Source: an uncultured Tateyamaria sp. (GTDB taxonomy: Bacteria; Pseudomonadota; Alphaproteobacteria; Rhodobacterales; Rhodobacteraceae). Taken from it: a stretch of DNA of 64,000 nucleotides. The stretch spans positions 372,001 through 436,000 of the forward strand of contig NZ_CANLAG010000001.1 of NCBI RefSeq assembly GCF_947488715.1, read 5' to 3'. The first letter of the stretch is position 1; each line of letters opens with the position of its first letter. Positions 1 through 7,918 of this stretch are shown one piece after another. The notes under the pieces are model-generated. The model searched no databases. It was not told where the DNA came from and saw only the letters and a list, made by a program, of their open reading frames with translations. Position numbers and translations under genes: made by a program.

Positions 1-272
1 GAGATGACGAGCGGCGCATAGCCGTTGTCGGTAAGCCAGCGCAGGCTGTGCAGGTGGCTTTGCAAAATGCCATCGGCGGGAAAGACCAGGAACAGCGCCA
101 CGTTGTCCGAAGAGGGGATGCCGCCTTCACTCACCCTGATCTGGCGCGCAGTGACCATGTCGTAGAAGGGGCGTTCGGTCCAATAGCGCCATATGTTGCC
201 GGGGGCCGCGGCCAGCTGACGGCCAAATCGAGACAGTTCGCGCTGGATTTTCCAGAAAGGGAGGGACGCCAT
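1..272 (-). CDS. Partial hypothetical protein next to a glycosyltransferase
   Basis: This is the N-terminal 90 or so residues of a protein that runs off the left edge. The ATG at 272 gives a protein beginning MASLPFWKIQRELSRF, and a stretch ending HLHSLRWLTDNGYAPLVIS just before the edge. It begins 2 bases after the stop of the glycosyltransferase gene upstream on the same strand, so the two are almost certainly co-transcribed. The hydrophobic strand-like segment VALFLVFPADG followed by a helix and NGYAPLVIS looks like the first Rossmann-type unit of a sugar transferase, possibly RgpF (rhamnan synthesis F)-like. That identity is inference; too little is present to be sure. Confidence 0.6.
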   Translation of the reverse strand, partial: MASLPFWKIQRELSRFGRQLAAAPGNIWRYWTERPFYDMVTARQIRVSEGGIPSSDNVALFLVFPADGILQSHLHSLRWLTDNGYAPLVI

Positions 273-274
273 GT

Positions 275-1156
275 TCAAACCTTGCCGCTGCTATCGGGGT
301 GTCGGGTGCCACGCCCGCCATCGGAGCGCGCTGACAAGATGCCGCGCAAGAAGCCCATTTGCTTGGCCCATTTGCGCTTGGAGGTCCAGGCCAAGGGTGA
401 GGCGAGCTGGGCCAGTGCTGCCTTGAGGGACGACAGAAAGGGCGCGGGTCGTCCATGTTTGGCGGTGGCGTAAACGCGGCTGCGACCCATATGCCATGCC
501 TTGAACGCGGCGGAGGCAGGGGTGCGCGCGTTGCCATGCCCTTCGGCGTGGTGAACCACCGCATTGTGGACAAAACGAAGGGGCCCCAAGGCTGCCAGCC
601 TCAGGGACAGATCGTCATCCTCGTGGTAGAGGAAGATGTCGGTATCGAAGCCGCCTACTGCATCAAAACGTGCACGGGAGACAAACACCGCTGACCCATT
701 CAGCAGCGGGACGTCAGTGTCGGCGTCAGGTGGTGAACCGGTCCACCAGGATGAACGCGGCAAGAGATTTGAGCGACGTCGAAACGCAGGCCGTCCCCGG
801 CGGTCGCGCACATTAGGCACAAAAGCGGCGGCCTCCGGCTGTGCAGTGGCTGCGGCCAGCAGGGTTTGCAGGCACCCATCGCCGAGTTGAGCATCAGGGT
901 TCAGGAACAGCAGATAGGGGCTGTCGCCGATCGCGGCACCTATGTTGCATGCTGCGCCAAAGCCGCGGTTGACCGGACTTGTGACCACCTGCGCCTCGTG
1001 CTTGTCCGCCAGCGTGCGCAACGCATCCGCGTCGGTGCTGGCATTGTCCACGATCACGGTCTTTACCCCGTTCGGGACAGAGGCGAGCATGTCACCGATC
1101 ACCCCGGTACTGTTGTAGGCAACGGTCACGATCTGGATGTCGCTGAGTGTGGGCAT
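275..1156 (-). CDS. Glycosyltransferase family 2
   Basis: A 293-residue GT-A fold glycosyltransferase, probably cytoplasmic and acting on nucleotide sugars in surface polysaccharide synthesis. Visible family features are the N-terminal strand IVTVAYNS, the VDNAST motif at about residues 36-41, FLNPDAQL at about 84-91 (metal and sugar-nucleotide site) and FLYHEDDDLSLRL at about 175-187, the acidic motif of rhamnosyltransferase-like GT2 enzymes. I place the start at the ATG at 1156. An upstream in-frame start at 1231 would translate through the pnp terminator hairpin and is unlikely. It leads a two-gene minus-strand unit with the partial gene at the window edge. The acceptor and donor sugars cannot be told. 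Confidence 0.85.
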   Translation of the reverse strand: MPTLSDIQIVTVAYNSTGVIGDMLASVPNGVKTVIVDNASTDADALRTLADKHEAQVVTSPVNRGFGAACNIGAAIGDSPYLLFLNPDAQLGDGCLQTLLAAATAQPEAAAFVPNVRDRRGRPAFRRRSNLLPRSSWWTGSPPDADTDVPLLNGSAVFVSRARFDAVGGFDTDIFLYHEDDDLSLRLAALGPLRFVHNAVVHHAEGHGNARTPASAAFKAWHMGRSRVYATAKHGRPAPFLSSLKAALAQLASPLAWTSKRKWAKQMGFLRGILSARSDGGRGTRHPDSSGKV

Positions 1157-1212
1157 GGCGGGCCTTGGACAATGGTCAGGGTCTGAAACCACAGACCGCT
1201 TGCAGAAACAAG

Positions 1213-1240
1213 AAGGCCCCGGCGTTTCCACCGGGGCCTT
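1213..1240 (-). terminator. Rho-independent terminator after pnp
   Basis: Perfect 10-bp stem (aaggccccgg at 1213-1222 with its complement at 1231-1240) and an 8-base loop, 22 bases beyond the pnp stop. On the minus strand it is followed by the T-rich run CTTGTTTCTG. It separates pnp from the glycosyltransferase genes. Confidence 0.8.
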
Positions 1241-1262
1241 GATACGTAGAACCGTGCCGAGA

Positions 1263-3398
1263 TTACTCTTCGGCAGGCTCTTCTTTCTTGATCTCTTCGC
1301 CGGTTTCCTGATCGACGACTTTCATCGACAGGCGGACCTTGCCGCGATCGTCAAAGCCCAAGAGCTTGACCTTGACCTCTTGGCCTTCCTTCAACACGTC
1401 CGAAGGGTGGTTCAAGCGGCGGTTTTCGATTTGGCTGACGTGCACCAGGCCGTCGCGTTTGCCAAAGAAGTTCACGAAGGCGCCGAAGTCGACGATCTTC
1501 ACGACGGTGCCGGTGTAAACCATGCCTTCTTCGGGTTCGGCCACGATCGAGTGGATCATGTCGTAGGCTTTCTTGATCGAGTCGCCGTTGGGCGATGCGA
1601 TCTTGATGATGCCGTCGTCGTTGATGTCGACCTTGGCGCCCGACACTTCGACGATTTCACGGATCACTTTACCGCCCGAACCGATGACCTCACGGATTTT
1701 GTCCGTGGGCACCTGCATGGTCTCGATGCGCGGTGCGTGCACGCTGAATTCCTGCGCGCCGGTGATGGATTTGCCCATCTCGCCCAGGATGTGCATGCGG
1801 CCGTCTTTGGCTTGGGCCAGAGCTTTTTCCATGATCTCGGGCGTGATGCCTGCGATCTTGATGTCCATCTGCAGCGAGGTGATGCCGTTTTCGGTGCCTG
1901 CCACTTTGAAGTCCATGTCGCCCAGGTGGTCTTCGTCACCCAGAATGTCGGACAGGATGGCGTAGCTGCCGTCTTCTTCGAGGATCAGACCCATGGCCAC
2001 ACCGGCAACCGCCGATTTCAGCGGAACGCCCGCGTCCATCATCGACAGCGAGCCGCCGCAGACGGAAGCCATCGAGGACGAGCCGTTGGATTCGGTGATT
2101 TCCGACACCAGACGCACAGTGTAGGGGAAGTCGGTCGAGGCAGGCAGGACGGCTTGCAGCGCGCGCCATGCCAGTTTGCCGTGACCGATTTCGCGGCGGC
2201 CGGGAGGGCCCACGCGACCCGCTTCACCCACCGAGTAGGGGGGGAAGTTGTAGTGCAGCAAGAAGTTCGATTTGAAGTTGCCGTGCAGGGCGTCGATGAA
2301 TTGCTCATCATCGCCGGTGCCCAGCGTCGTGACCACGAGGCCTTGCGTCTCACCACGGGTGAAGAGCGCCGAGCCGTGCGTCCGGGGCAGGAGGCCCGTC
2401 TGGCACACGATGTCGCGGATTTCGTCGGTTTTACGACCGTCGATGCGGGTGCCGGTTTTGACCACGTCACCGCGCAGGATCGAAGCTTCGAGCCCCTTCA
2501 TCGCGGAACCGAGGTTCGGGTCTTCTTTTTGCTCGTCTGTCAGCGCGTCCATGATGGCAGCGCGGGCTTCGGAAACAGCTGTGGTGCGCTCTTGCTTGTC
2601 GCTGATTGCGAACGCGGCACGCATCTGTGTCTCGCCTGCGGCTTTGACGGCGGCGGACAGGTCGCTGTAGTCAGGCGCCTGGAAGTCAAACGGCTCTTTG
2701 GCGGCATCTTCGGCCAGCGAGATGATCAGGTCGATCACGGGCTGGAACTGTTCGTGGGCGAATTTCACCGCACCCAGCATTTCAGCCTCGGAGAGTTCGT
2801 AGGCTTCGGATTCCACCATCATCACGGCGTCTTTGGTGCCGGCAACAACCAGATCGAGGCGTTGCTCGGGGTTCAGGCGCAGGTCCTGCATGTCGTCGAC
2901 GGTGGGGTTCAGGATGTATTCGCCATCCTCGAAGCCAACGCGGCAGGCCCCGATGGGACCCATGAAGGGCGCGCCGGAAATGGTCAGAGCAGCCGAGGCG
3001 GCGATCATCGCAACCATGTCGGGGTCGTTGACCAGATCGTGCGACAGCACGGTGCACATCACCAGCACTTCGTGCTTGAAGCCGGAGACAAACAGTGGCC
3101 GGATCGGACGGTCGATCAGGCGGGCGGTCAATGTTTCTTTCTCGGTGGGCCGGGCCTCACGCTTGAAGAAACCGCCGGGGATCTTGCCCGCGGCGTAGTA
3201 TTTTTCCTGGTAGTGGACGGTCAGGGGAAAGAAGTCCTGGCCGGGTTTTGGTTTTTTCGCGAAGGTCACGTTGGCCATGACGCTGGTTTCGCCCAGCGTG
3301 GCAATCACGGAGCCGTCTGCCTGACGGGCAACCTTGCCGGTTTCCAGTGTGAGCGTTTCTTCGCCCCACTGCATGGATTTTTTCGTCTCGTTGAACAT
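1263..3398 (-). CDS. pnp: Polyribonucleotide nucleotidyltransferase (PNPase)
   Basis: A 711-residue 3'-to-5' exoribonuclease that phosphorolyses RNA to nucleoside diphosphates and is part of the RNA degradosome in many bacteria. Domain order is complete: first RNase PH domain ([10 protein letters not shown] near residue 95), helical domain, second RNase PH domain (ending near residue 465), a KH domain with the [10 protein letters not shown] loop, and an S1 domain ([22 protein letters not shown]) followed by an acidic tail. The length is normal for the family. Upstream lies a 232-base stretch containing a GGGGGC-loop-CCCCC hairpin at 3436-3453 in the mRNA leader. PNPase leaders are often structured for autoregulation, but I cannot show that here. 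Confidence 0.98.
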   Translation of the reverse strand: MFNETKKSMQWGEETLTLETGKVARQADGSVIATLGETSVMANVTFAKKPKPGQDFFPLTVHYQEKYYAAGKIPGGFFKREARPTEKETLTARLIDRPIRPLFVSGFKHEVLVMCTVLSHDLVNDPDMVAMIAASAALTISGAPFMGPIGACRVGFEDGEYILNPTVDDMQDLRLNPEQRLDLVVAGTKDAVMMVESEAYELSEAEMLGAVKFAHEQFQPVIDLIISLAEDAAKEPFDFQAPDYSDLSAAVKAAGETQMRAAFAISDKQERTTAVSEARAAIMDALTDEQKEDPNLGSAMKGLEASILRGDVVKTGTRIDGRKTDEIRDIVCQTGLLPRTHGSALFTRGETQGLVVTTLGTGDDEQFIDALHGNFKSNFLLHYNFPPYSVGEAGRVGPPGRREIGHGKLAWRALQAVLPASTDFPYTVRLVSEITESNGSSSMASVCGGSLSMMDAGVPLKSAVAGVAMGLILEEDGSYAILSDILGDEDHLGDMDFKVAGTENGITSLQMDIKIAGITPEIMEKALAQAKDGRMHILGEMGKSITGAQEFSVHAPRIETMQVPTDKIREVIGSGGKVIREIVEVSGAKVDINDDGIIKIASPNGDSIKKAYDMIHSIVAEPEEGMVYTGTVVKIVDFGAFVNFFGKRDGLVHVSQIENRRLNHPSDVLKEGQEVKVKLLGFDDRGKVRLSMKVVDQETGEEIKKEEPAEE

Positions 3399-3435
3399 CT
3401 AGGTTTCCTAAGTTGGCCCGATTGGCCATTTGCAT

Positions 3436-3453
3436 AGGGGGCGTATTCCCCCT
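3436..3453 (-). other. Hairpin in the pnp 5' leader
   Basis: Short inverted repeat (aggggg, loop, ccccct) lying 38-55 bases before the pnp start codon. In enterobacteria a double-stranded leader lets RNase III and PNPase autoregulate pnp. A similar role here is only a possibility. Confidence 0.35.
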
Positions 3454-3630
3454 GACCCCTGTATCTTCTTTTGCGGGCGCTGAGGTCCGGGCGCCATGCT
3501 TTCAGATTTTGCGGCCATACACGAGATGCGGCCCCTTGGGAAGCGCAGTGCGCCGGGTGGGTCAATCTGCGCGGGGTGGGGGTGGACTGTTTGCTGGCGC
3601 AAAGGCGCCCACCCGCCACCCCTCTGCGCG

Positions 3631-4152
3631 TCAGGACCAGGGTTTTGCGGGTGGTTTGGCAAAGGCGATGGGGGCGTCGGGGAACAGGTCGTTCGTTTGC
3701 GCATCGGGGGCTGCCGTGCCCCAGTTTTGCATCCAGCGGGTGGGCGGGGCGAGTGTGCCGCCAGGCGCCCATTCAAAGTAGCCGAGCGCACCGGGGGCGG
3801 GGATCGGGTCGCAGGGTTCGGGGTCTGTCAATGTCAGACCTGCGGCTCCGCCGAACCATGGGCTGTCGCTTTGGGTGATGATCCCTGTCACCTCGACTGT
3901 GCCGATGATGGCACCGCGTGGCAGGTCGGCGGGGTGGGGGCATTCGACTCCATGTTTTTCCAGACGCCAGTAGAGGTATCTGAACTCTTCCTCTTTCAGT
4001 CCGGCGGCCGCGTGCAGGGCGATGCGTCCCGGCCCCATCCTGCCTGCGCGGATCGCGCCCATTGTGCGGTTTTCGATTGGCTTGTGTCCCGCGATGATGG
4101 CCCATGCGGAGGGTTGGCGGACAGAGAGGGCGAGGCGTGGCAGGTCGGGCAT
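3631..4152 (-). CDS. ASCH-domain-like protein
   Basis: A 173-residue soluble protein. Its N-terminus reads LALSVRQPSAWAIIAGHKPI followed by ENRT, which matches the ASCH/PUA-like signature (hydrophobic strand, QPWA-type turn, G-K-x-x-E-x-R). The domain is known as an RNA-binding fold related to PUA. Later segments (RIALHAAAG, GAIIGTVEVTGII) fit the remaining barrel strands. I start at the ATG at 4152; longer versions would run back into the neighbouring transporter. It sits 10 bases after the EamA transporter on the same strand and ahead of pnp. The function is unknown. The RNA-binding fold beside an RNA-decay gene is suggestive only. Confidence 0.75.
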   Translation of the reverse strand: MPDLPRLALSVRQPSAWAIIAGHKPIENRTMGAIRAGRMGPGRIALHAAAGLKEEEFRYLYWRLEKHGVECPHPADLPRGAIIGTVEVTGIITQSDSPWFGGAAGLTLTDPEPCDPIPAPGALGYFEWAPGGTLAPPTRWMQNWGTAAPDAQTNDLFPDAPIAFAKPPAKPWS

Positions 4153-4162
4153 GCTGTGAAAC

Positions 4163-5005
4163 CTAGCGCGCGGTGCGCCCAAGCCAAAGGGACCCAAGCC
4201 CGGAAGCGAGGATGATGCACAGCCCTGCCAGCGTGAGCAGATCGGGCCAGTCACCAAAGAACGTCGCCCCAACGACCGTGGCCGCGATGAGTTGCGTGTA
4301 GATCAGCGGGGCCACGATGCTGGCCGGAGTTGTGCGACTGACCCAGACAAGAAGGAAATTGCCGATGGCAGACCCTGCGGCACTGGCAAGGACCAGGAGA
4401 GCCGCGCCCGGTGTGATCTGTGGCAAGACGGTTGTGGCCCCCAGAGGCGTCAACAGAATGGCACCGATGAGCAGTTGGGAAAAGAGCAGCAGGCGAGGAC
4501 GTACCGCGCCCGACAGCCACCGGGTGGCCACCAGAAAACACCCGTAGAGCACACCCGCAAGCAGCGCAAAGCCAATGCCGGGGGTCAGGCCGAAACCGGG
4601 CTTTACCACCAGCAGCACACCGCCAAAGCCAAGGGCGAGCAGCGCGCTACGCCCACGGCCCAGCGTTTCCCCGAGCAAAAGGGCGGACAGGACGAAGGCA
4701 ACAACCGGCCCGATGAAAAACGCGCCAAAGGCGTCGGGCAGTGGCGTCGTGCTGAGGGCTGTCAGGATCGAACTGATGGCCGCGGCGATCAGGGCCGCGC
4801 GCAGGATCACACGCTTGTCGAGGAGAACACGAAGGCTGTCGCTGGTCAAACCGCAGAACGGGGCCAGTGCGATGGCGGCACAGGCAAACCGGGTCCACGC
4901 GACAAAGAACGGGTCAAACCCCGCCTCGGTCAGTGCCTTGCCTGCCGCATCGCCCAACACGATGCAGGTGGTCGCCGTGAGGACCAGAAGGCCAGTGATC
5001 AACAT
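4163..5005 (-). CDS. EamA/DMT-family transporter
   Basis: A 280-residue inner-membrane protein with about ten hydrophobic segments arranged as two EamA repeats, each ending in a GLLLL/GGVLLV-type helix (FGGVLLVVKPG in the first, LCIILASGLGSLWLG in the last). The family exports or imports small metabolites; the substrate is not predictable. I choose the ATG at 5005. The alternative GTG at 5032 lies inside the rpsO terminator stem. It follows rpsO on the same strand and precedes the ASCH-like gene by 10 bases, forming a likely pair. Confidence 0.85.
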   Translation of the reverse strand: MLITGLLVLTATTCIVLGDAAGKALTEAGFDPFFVAWTRFACAAIALAPFCGLTSDSLRVLLDKRVILRAALIAAAISSILTALSTTPLPDAFGAFFIGPVVAFVLSALLLGETLGRGRSALLALGFGGVLLVVKPGFGLTPGIGFALLAGVLYGCFLVATRWLSGAVRPRLLLFSQLLIGAILLTPLGATTVLPQITPGAALLVLASAAGSAIGNFLLVWVSRTTPASIVAPLIYTQLIAATVVGATFFGDWPDLLTLAGLCIILASGLGSLWLGRTAR

Positions 5006-5024
5006 GCCATACCCCCGAAACGCA

Positions 5025-5048
5025 AATCGCACCCCGTGGGGTGCGATT
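5025..5048 (-). terminator. Terminator after rpsO
   Basis: Perfect 11-bp inverted repeat (aatcgcacccc at 5025-5035 and its complement at 5038-5048) with a 2-base centre, 24 bases past the rpsO stop. On the minus strand it is followed by TTTGCGTTTC. It decides the start of the downstream EamA gene, whose GTG alternative falls in the stem. Confidence 0.8.
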
Positions 5049-5072
5049 GATCGTTTGGCTGTCGCGCGCGGT

Positions 5073-5342
5073 TTAGCGGCGCAGGCCCAGACGTTTGATG
5101 AGGTCGGTGTACCGCGCTTCTTCCTTGGCTTTCAGGTAGTCCAGCAGCTTGCGGCGCTGTGCCACCATTTTGAGCAGACCACGGCGGCCGTGGTTGTCTT
5201 TTTTGTGGGTTTTGAAGTGCTCGGTCAGGGTCGCGATGCGCGAGCTGAGAATGGCAACCTGGACTTCGGGCGAACCGGTGTCGCCGTCCTTGGTGCCGTA
5301 TTCCTTCATGACGCGTGCTTTTTCTTCGGCAGTGATCGACAT
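5073..5342 (-). CDS. rpsO: 30S ribosomal protein S15
   Basis: An 89-residue protein of the exact family length, beginning [15 protein letters not shown] and containing [19 protein letters not shown] and the basic [18 protein letters not shown] helix that binds 16S rRNA. S15 is a primary binder in small-subunit assembly. The start at 5342 is fixed by GGAGAT located 4-9 bases upstream. It has its own promoter (5439-5467) and terminator (5025-5048). In many bacteria rpsO is directly followed by pnp; here two accessory genes separate them. Confidence 0.98.
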   Translation of the reverse strand: MSITAEEKARVMKEYGTKDGDTGSPEVQVAILSSRIATLTEHFKTHKKDNHGRRGLLKMVAQRRKLLDYLKAKEEARYTDLIKRLGLRR

Positions 5343-5438
5343 CGGGATCTCCTTTTCAGGTTCGAGTTGAGACGCCGCAGGCCGGGATGTCGTCCAGCAC
5401 AGGGCCATTTGCCCCAAAGCAGCCCTTGGGGATGCGCG

Positions 5439-5467
5439 CGTATAGGAGAGATTCGCCGCGATGGCAA
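5439..5467 (-). promoter_or_regulatory. Sigma-70-like promoter for rpsO
   Basis: Read on the minus strand there is TTGCCA at 5467-5462, a 17-base spacer and TATACG at 5444-5439, about 95 bases before the rpsO start. The -35 box directly abuts the T-run of the terminator of the preceding RTX gene, so transcription units are packed end to end here. Confidence 0.55.
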
Positions 5468-5470
5468 AGC

Positions 5471-5490
5471 AAAACTGATCCGTGGATCAG
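5471..5490 (-). terminator. Terminator overlapping the RTX gene stop
   Basis: Inverted repeat ctgatcc/ggatcag at 5475-5490, read on the minus strand and followed by GTTTTGC. The stem begins within the TGA stop codon of the RTX gene, so the last codon is part of the terminator. Confidence 0.6.
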
Positions 5491-6479
5491 ACCGGGGCCA
5501 TCCCTGCCGACTGCGCGAGGCTGAGCGGCATGATCGCAATATCCTCGATCGTGATCTCGGCACCGTTCAACACATTGGCCACGGCGATACCGTCCATCAG
5601 CACTTGGGTGGTGTTGGGATCGTCGGGATCAGGCTGCAGGGATACATCCGGCGCGTCACCAGCTGCGTCATCGTAGACCAACAGGATGTTGTCGTCCTCG
5701 GCGTCAAAGTCGATGATGTCTGCCGCGTTCCCTTGGCCGATCCATGTGCCAGCCACAATTGTGTCTTCGCCGTCGCCCGCGGTGACGATGTCATTTTCGC
5801 CTGCAACGATGGTGTCGTCGCCGCCGCCACCGTTCAGGTAGTCAGTGCCTTGGTCAATGTCGTCAATCGCGGCTGTGGTCGGGTCGTCCTCGACCCCGCT
5901 GACATAGTCGTCGCCCCACCCGCCAAAGAGGCTGTCGGAGCCGTCGCCACCCACGAGGGTGTCATTGTCCAAGCCGCCATGCACGGCGTCATCACCATCG
6001 CCGCCCTTGAGGACATCTGCTCCGGCGGACCCTTGCATCGTGTCATCGCCGTCGCCGCCGGCGAGCATATCGTCGCCATTGTGGCCGGTGATGACGTCAT
6101 CGCCCGCGCCGCCGTCGATCTGGTCGGTGCCGTCCTCGCCGTGCAGCGTGTCGTTGCCGTCGCCGCCGTCGATCGTGTCGTTGCCATCTTCGCCATAGAG
6201 CGTGTCACCGGCATCTGATCCGGTCAGGGCGTCATCACCATCGGTGCCAAGTGTCAGGGTGTCTGCGGGTCTTTGATCAAAAGTTTGCGCGGGATCTTGC
6301 GCCGCCGCCTGTGGTTCATCCGACATAGCGGCGTCCACGGCGTCCGAGGGCGCTTCTGCCTCATCCGTGGATTCGGATGTAGTTTCGACCGTTTCTTCGT
6401 CGTCCGATTCGCCACCCATGTCGATCACGCCAACCGCGCCGACCGCCATCAGTCCCATCAAACCTGCAAGCCACAACAT
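5487..6479 (-). CDS. RTX-type calcium-binding repeat protein with N-terminal membrane anchor
   Basis: About 330 residues. A hydrophobic N-terminal segment (MLWLAGLMGLMAVGAVGVI) is followed by an acidic, Ser/Thr/Glu/Ala-rich linker, then about a dozen GGxGxDxΦx nonapeptide repeats (for example GGDGNDTLHGEDGTDQI) and a C-terminal beta-rich tail. RTX repeats bind calcium as parallel beta-rolls and are typical of exported proteins. The single hydrophobic segment could anchor it to the membrane or act as an export signal. The ATG at 6479 is taken as start; a GTG at 6506 would add PKRIGNEW. No protease or lipase domain is present, so its role is unclear. It lies between the truB region and rpsO, an unusual place. 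Confidence 0.85.
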   Translation of the reverse strand: MLWLAGLMGLMAVGAVGVIDMGGESDDEETVETTSESTDEAEAPSDAVDAAMSDEPQAAAQDPAQTFDQRPADTLTLGTDGDDALTGSDAGDTLYGEDGNDTIDGGDGNDTLHGEDGTDQIDGGAGDDVITGHNGDDMLAGGDGDDTMQGSAGADVLKGGDGDDAVHGGLDNDTLVGGDGSDSLFGGWGDDYVSGVEDDPTTAAIDDIDQGTDYLNGGGGDDTIVAGENDIVTAGDGEDTIVAGTWIGQGNAADIIDFDAEDDNILLVYDDAAGDAPDVSLQPDPDDPNTTQVLMDGIAVANVLNGAEITIEDIAIMPLSLAQSAGMAPV

Positions 6480-6609
6480 CCACTCGTTCCCAATACGTTT
6501 GGGCACAACTACCCAAGGGAAAGATACGGCGACTCAGGTGTCGGACGCAAAGCGTTTTCGGACAATTGGTTAACGTCCGGTAAAGGAAATCCACAAAATT
6601 TGGCGTATT

Positions 6610-7125
6610 TCAAACAGTGGCGGACCATGTTTGGGGTTGTTGGCTATAGGGCAGGTATAGCGGGTGTTTGGGGTGTCCGGCCTTGGACAAACCCAGATGG
6701 TAAATGGGGCGATCCATACCGCGCAACAGCGTGGCAACCGTCTCCCCCCGGCCCAGATGCGCGCCATGTGTCCCCCAGGCCGCGATCACCTGGTCTGCCC
6801 AACCAGCGCACTCGGCAATGGCGGCGTCATTGTCGGGGCCCACCGGGTCGGTTGCGGCCCGCATGGCACGGGGATCGGTATCGCGCCAGGCAAAGATATT
6901 GGTCACGGCAAAGCTGCCAAACCCCAGCGTGCGTGCGCGCCGTTCGCAGCGTTCGACTGTTGGGTCATTCTGGACTTCGGTCGCGGTGGACGGGTTCAGC
7001 ATGACAAAGTTCACCCGCTGTCCTGCCGGGTCCCAGATACGTGTCAGGCTGTACCGGTAGCGTTCGCAGTCGGAATAGACGGCGGTGGACGGGGCGTCGC
7101 CCTTGGTGTGGGTGCGGGTGATCAT
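6610..7125 (-). CDS. DUF1643 domain-containing protein
   Basis: A 171-residue soluble protein matching the DUF1643 pattern: RYSLTRIW near residue 24, FVMLNPSTA at about 40-48, DPTVERCERRA, then GFGSFAVTNIFAWRDTDP and PVGPDNDAAI. Members of this family are widespread and often found in defence or mobile contexts, but no activity is established that I know of. It is a single gene here, with its own space on both sides, between the RTX gene and a small membrane-protein gene on the same strand. Confidence 0.8.
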   Translation of the reverse strand: MITRTHTKGDAPSTAVYSDCERYRYSLTRIWDPAGQRVNFVMLNPSTATEVQNDPTVERCERRARTLGFGSFAVTNIFAWRDTDPRAMRAATDPVGPDNDAAIAECAGWADQVIAAWGTHGAHLGRGETVATLLRGMDRPIYHLGLSKAGHPKHPLYLPYSQQPQTWSATV

Positions 7126-7170
7126 GGAAGACTGTTTGCCATTGCGCTACCGGGCGCGCAACCGGCGCGC

Positions 7171-7201
7171 AAAAAGGGGCCGCCGCATAAGCGGCGACCC
7201 C
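7171..7201 (-). terminator. Terminator after the small membrane-protein gene
   Basis: An 11-bp stem with one mismatch (ggggccgccgc at 7176-7186, gcggcgacccc at 7191-7201), loop ataa, followed on the minus strand by TTTTT (7175-7171). A canonical intrinsic terminator 27 bases past the stop of the gene at 7228. Confidence 0.85.
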
Positions 7202-7227
7202 GGTTGTCGCGTGAGTGGTAGTTTGAA

Positions 7228-7734
7228 TTATTCGGCTGGGACAGCGACGGTGGTGTCGCGGCGCAGGTCAAGGACAGCGCCCTTGGCTTCCATGATGCCG
7301 GCGGCGATCAGGGCGTAGACGATGTGCCCCCACAAGGCGACCCAGGTGATCCCGGTAAAGCCGAGGAACGGTTTGTTGCCGGTCACAAGGTGCGCCATGA
7401 CGTAGAGGGCAAAGACCCAGAGGGCGACACCGTAGGCCACTGCCGTCAGCGACCAGTGCAGGCGGGGCGCAACAGCCAGTTGCAGCGGACGTGCAACCGC
7501 GAACCAGCCCACGGCATAGAACACGAGGCCCGTCAGGGCGTGCAGCAAGTAAGCCGCACCAGAGGGGTTGGCGCCGAAAATGGCTTTGATCGAGGCACCG
7601 GCGAGGCCCACCGGCGCCAGCTTGGCATAGCCAAAGAGCGGGCTGAGCGCCTGACCGAAGACGTCAAAGGCGATGGTGGCAAAGGCGCCTGCGGTGAGAA
7701 CAGTGCCGACGGTGCGGAGTGTGATAGGTGTCAT
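7228..7734 (-). CDS. Small integral membrane protein of unknown function
   Basis: A 168-residue protein with four hydrophobic segments: TVLTAGAFATIAFDVFGQAL, SGAAYLLHALTGLVFYAVGW, LTAVAYGVALWVFALYVMAH and TGITWVALWGHIVYALIAAG. I do not recognise the family. It begins at the ATG at 7734, preceded at 50-63 bases by a 14-bp perfect palindrome (7784-7797) that looks like an operator, and it ends in a strong terminator, so it is a self-contained and probably regulated transcription unit. No regulator gene is adjacent. Confidence 0.75.
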   Translation of the reverse strand: MTPITLRTVGTVLTAGAFATIAFDVFGQALSPLFGYAKLAPVGLAGASIKAIFGANPSGAAYLLHALTGLVFYAVGWFAVARPLQLAVAPRLHWSLTAVAYGVALWVFALYVMAHLVTGNKPFLGFTGITWVALWGHIVYALIAAGIMEAKGAVLDLRRDTTVAVPAE

Positions 7735-7783
7735 GTCAGTCTCTCTCTTGAAAGTCGTATGGACGTTTTGATGAGAGAGATAT

Positions 7784-7797
7784 GGACCATATGGTCC
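7784..7797. promoter_or_regulatory. Palindromic operator candidate (GGACCATATGGTCC)
   Basis: A perfect 14-bp palindrome 50 bases before the start of the small membrane-protein gene. Size and symmetry fit a dimeric TetR/MarR/HxlR-type repressor site; the cognate regulator is not in the window. Confidence 0.5.
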
Positions 7798-7844
7798 CAA
7801 AGTGTCAGCCCGCCTCACGGAGGGCTGATCTTGGATGGCGAGAC

Positions 7845-7904
7845 TGTAACAATTCGGTGCGAATCCGTCGGTGACGCAGGGTGACGGCGACGGGAATTGT
7901 TACA
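7845..7904. repeat. Long-arm inverted repeat between truB and the membrane-protein gene
   Basis: Perfect 11-bp arms TGTAACAATTC (7845-7855) and GAATTGTTACA (7894-7904) enclose a second inverted pair CCGTCG (7865-7870) and CGACGG (7888-7893). The element begins 15 bases after the truB stop. There is no T-run on either strand, so a plain intrinsic terminator is unlikely. It may be a two-site operator or a structured RNA end. Confidence 0.55.
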
Positions 7905-7918
7905 ATGCGCCCGAAGGT

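Noticed and set aside
1137-3437. A 766-codon open frame on the plus strand opposite pnp
   Set aside because: It is antisense to a complete, well-conserved pnp. Its product is a low-complexity His/Asp/Gly/Phe-rich string typical of the complement of GC-rich coding DNA.
6040-6200. Dense short direct repeats that might suggest a CRISPR-like array
   Set aside because: They are the codons of the RTX nonapeptide repeats inside a complete reading frame; there are no spacers.
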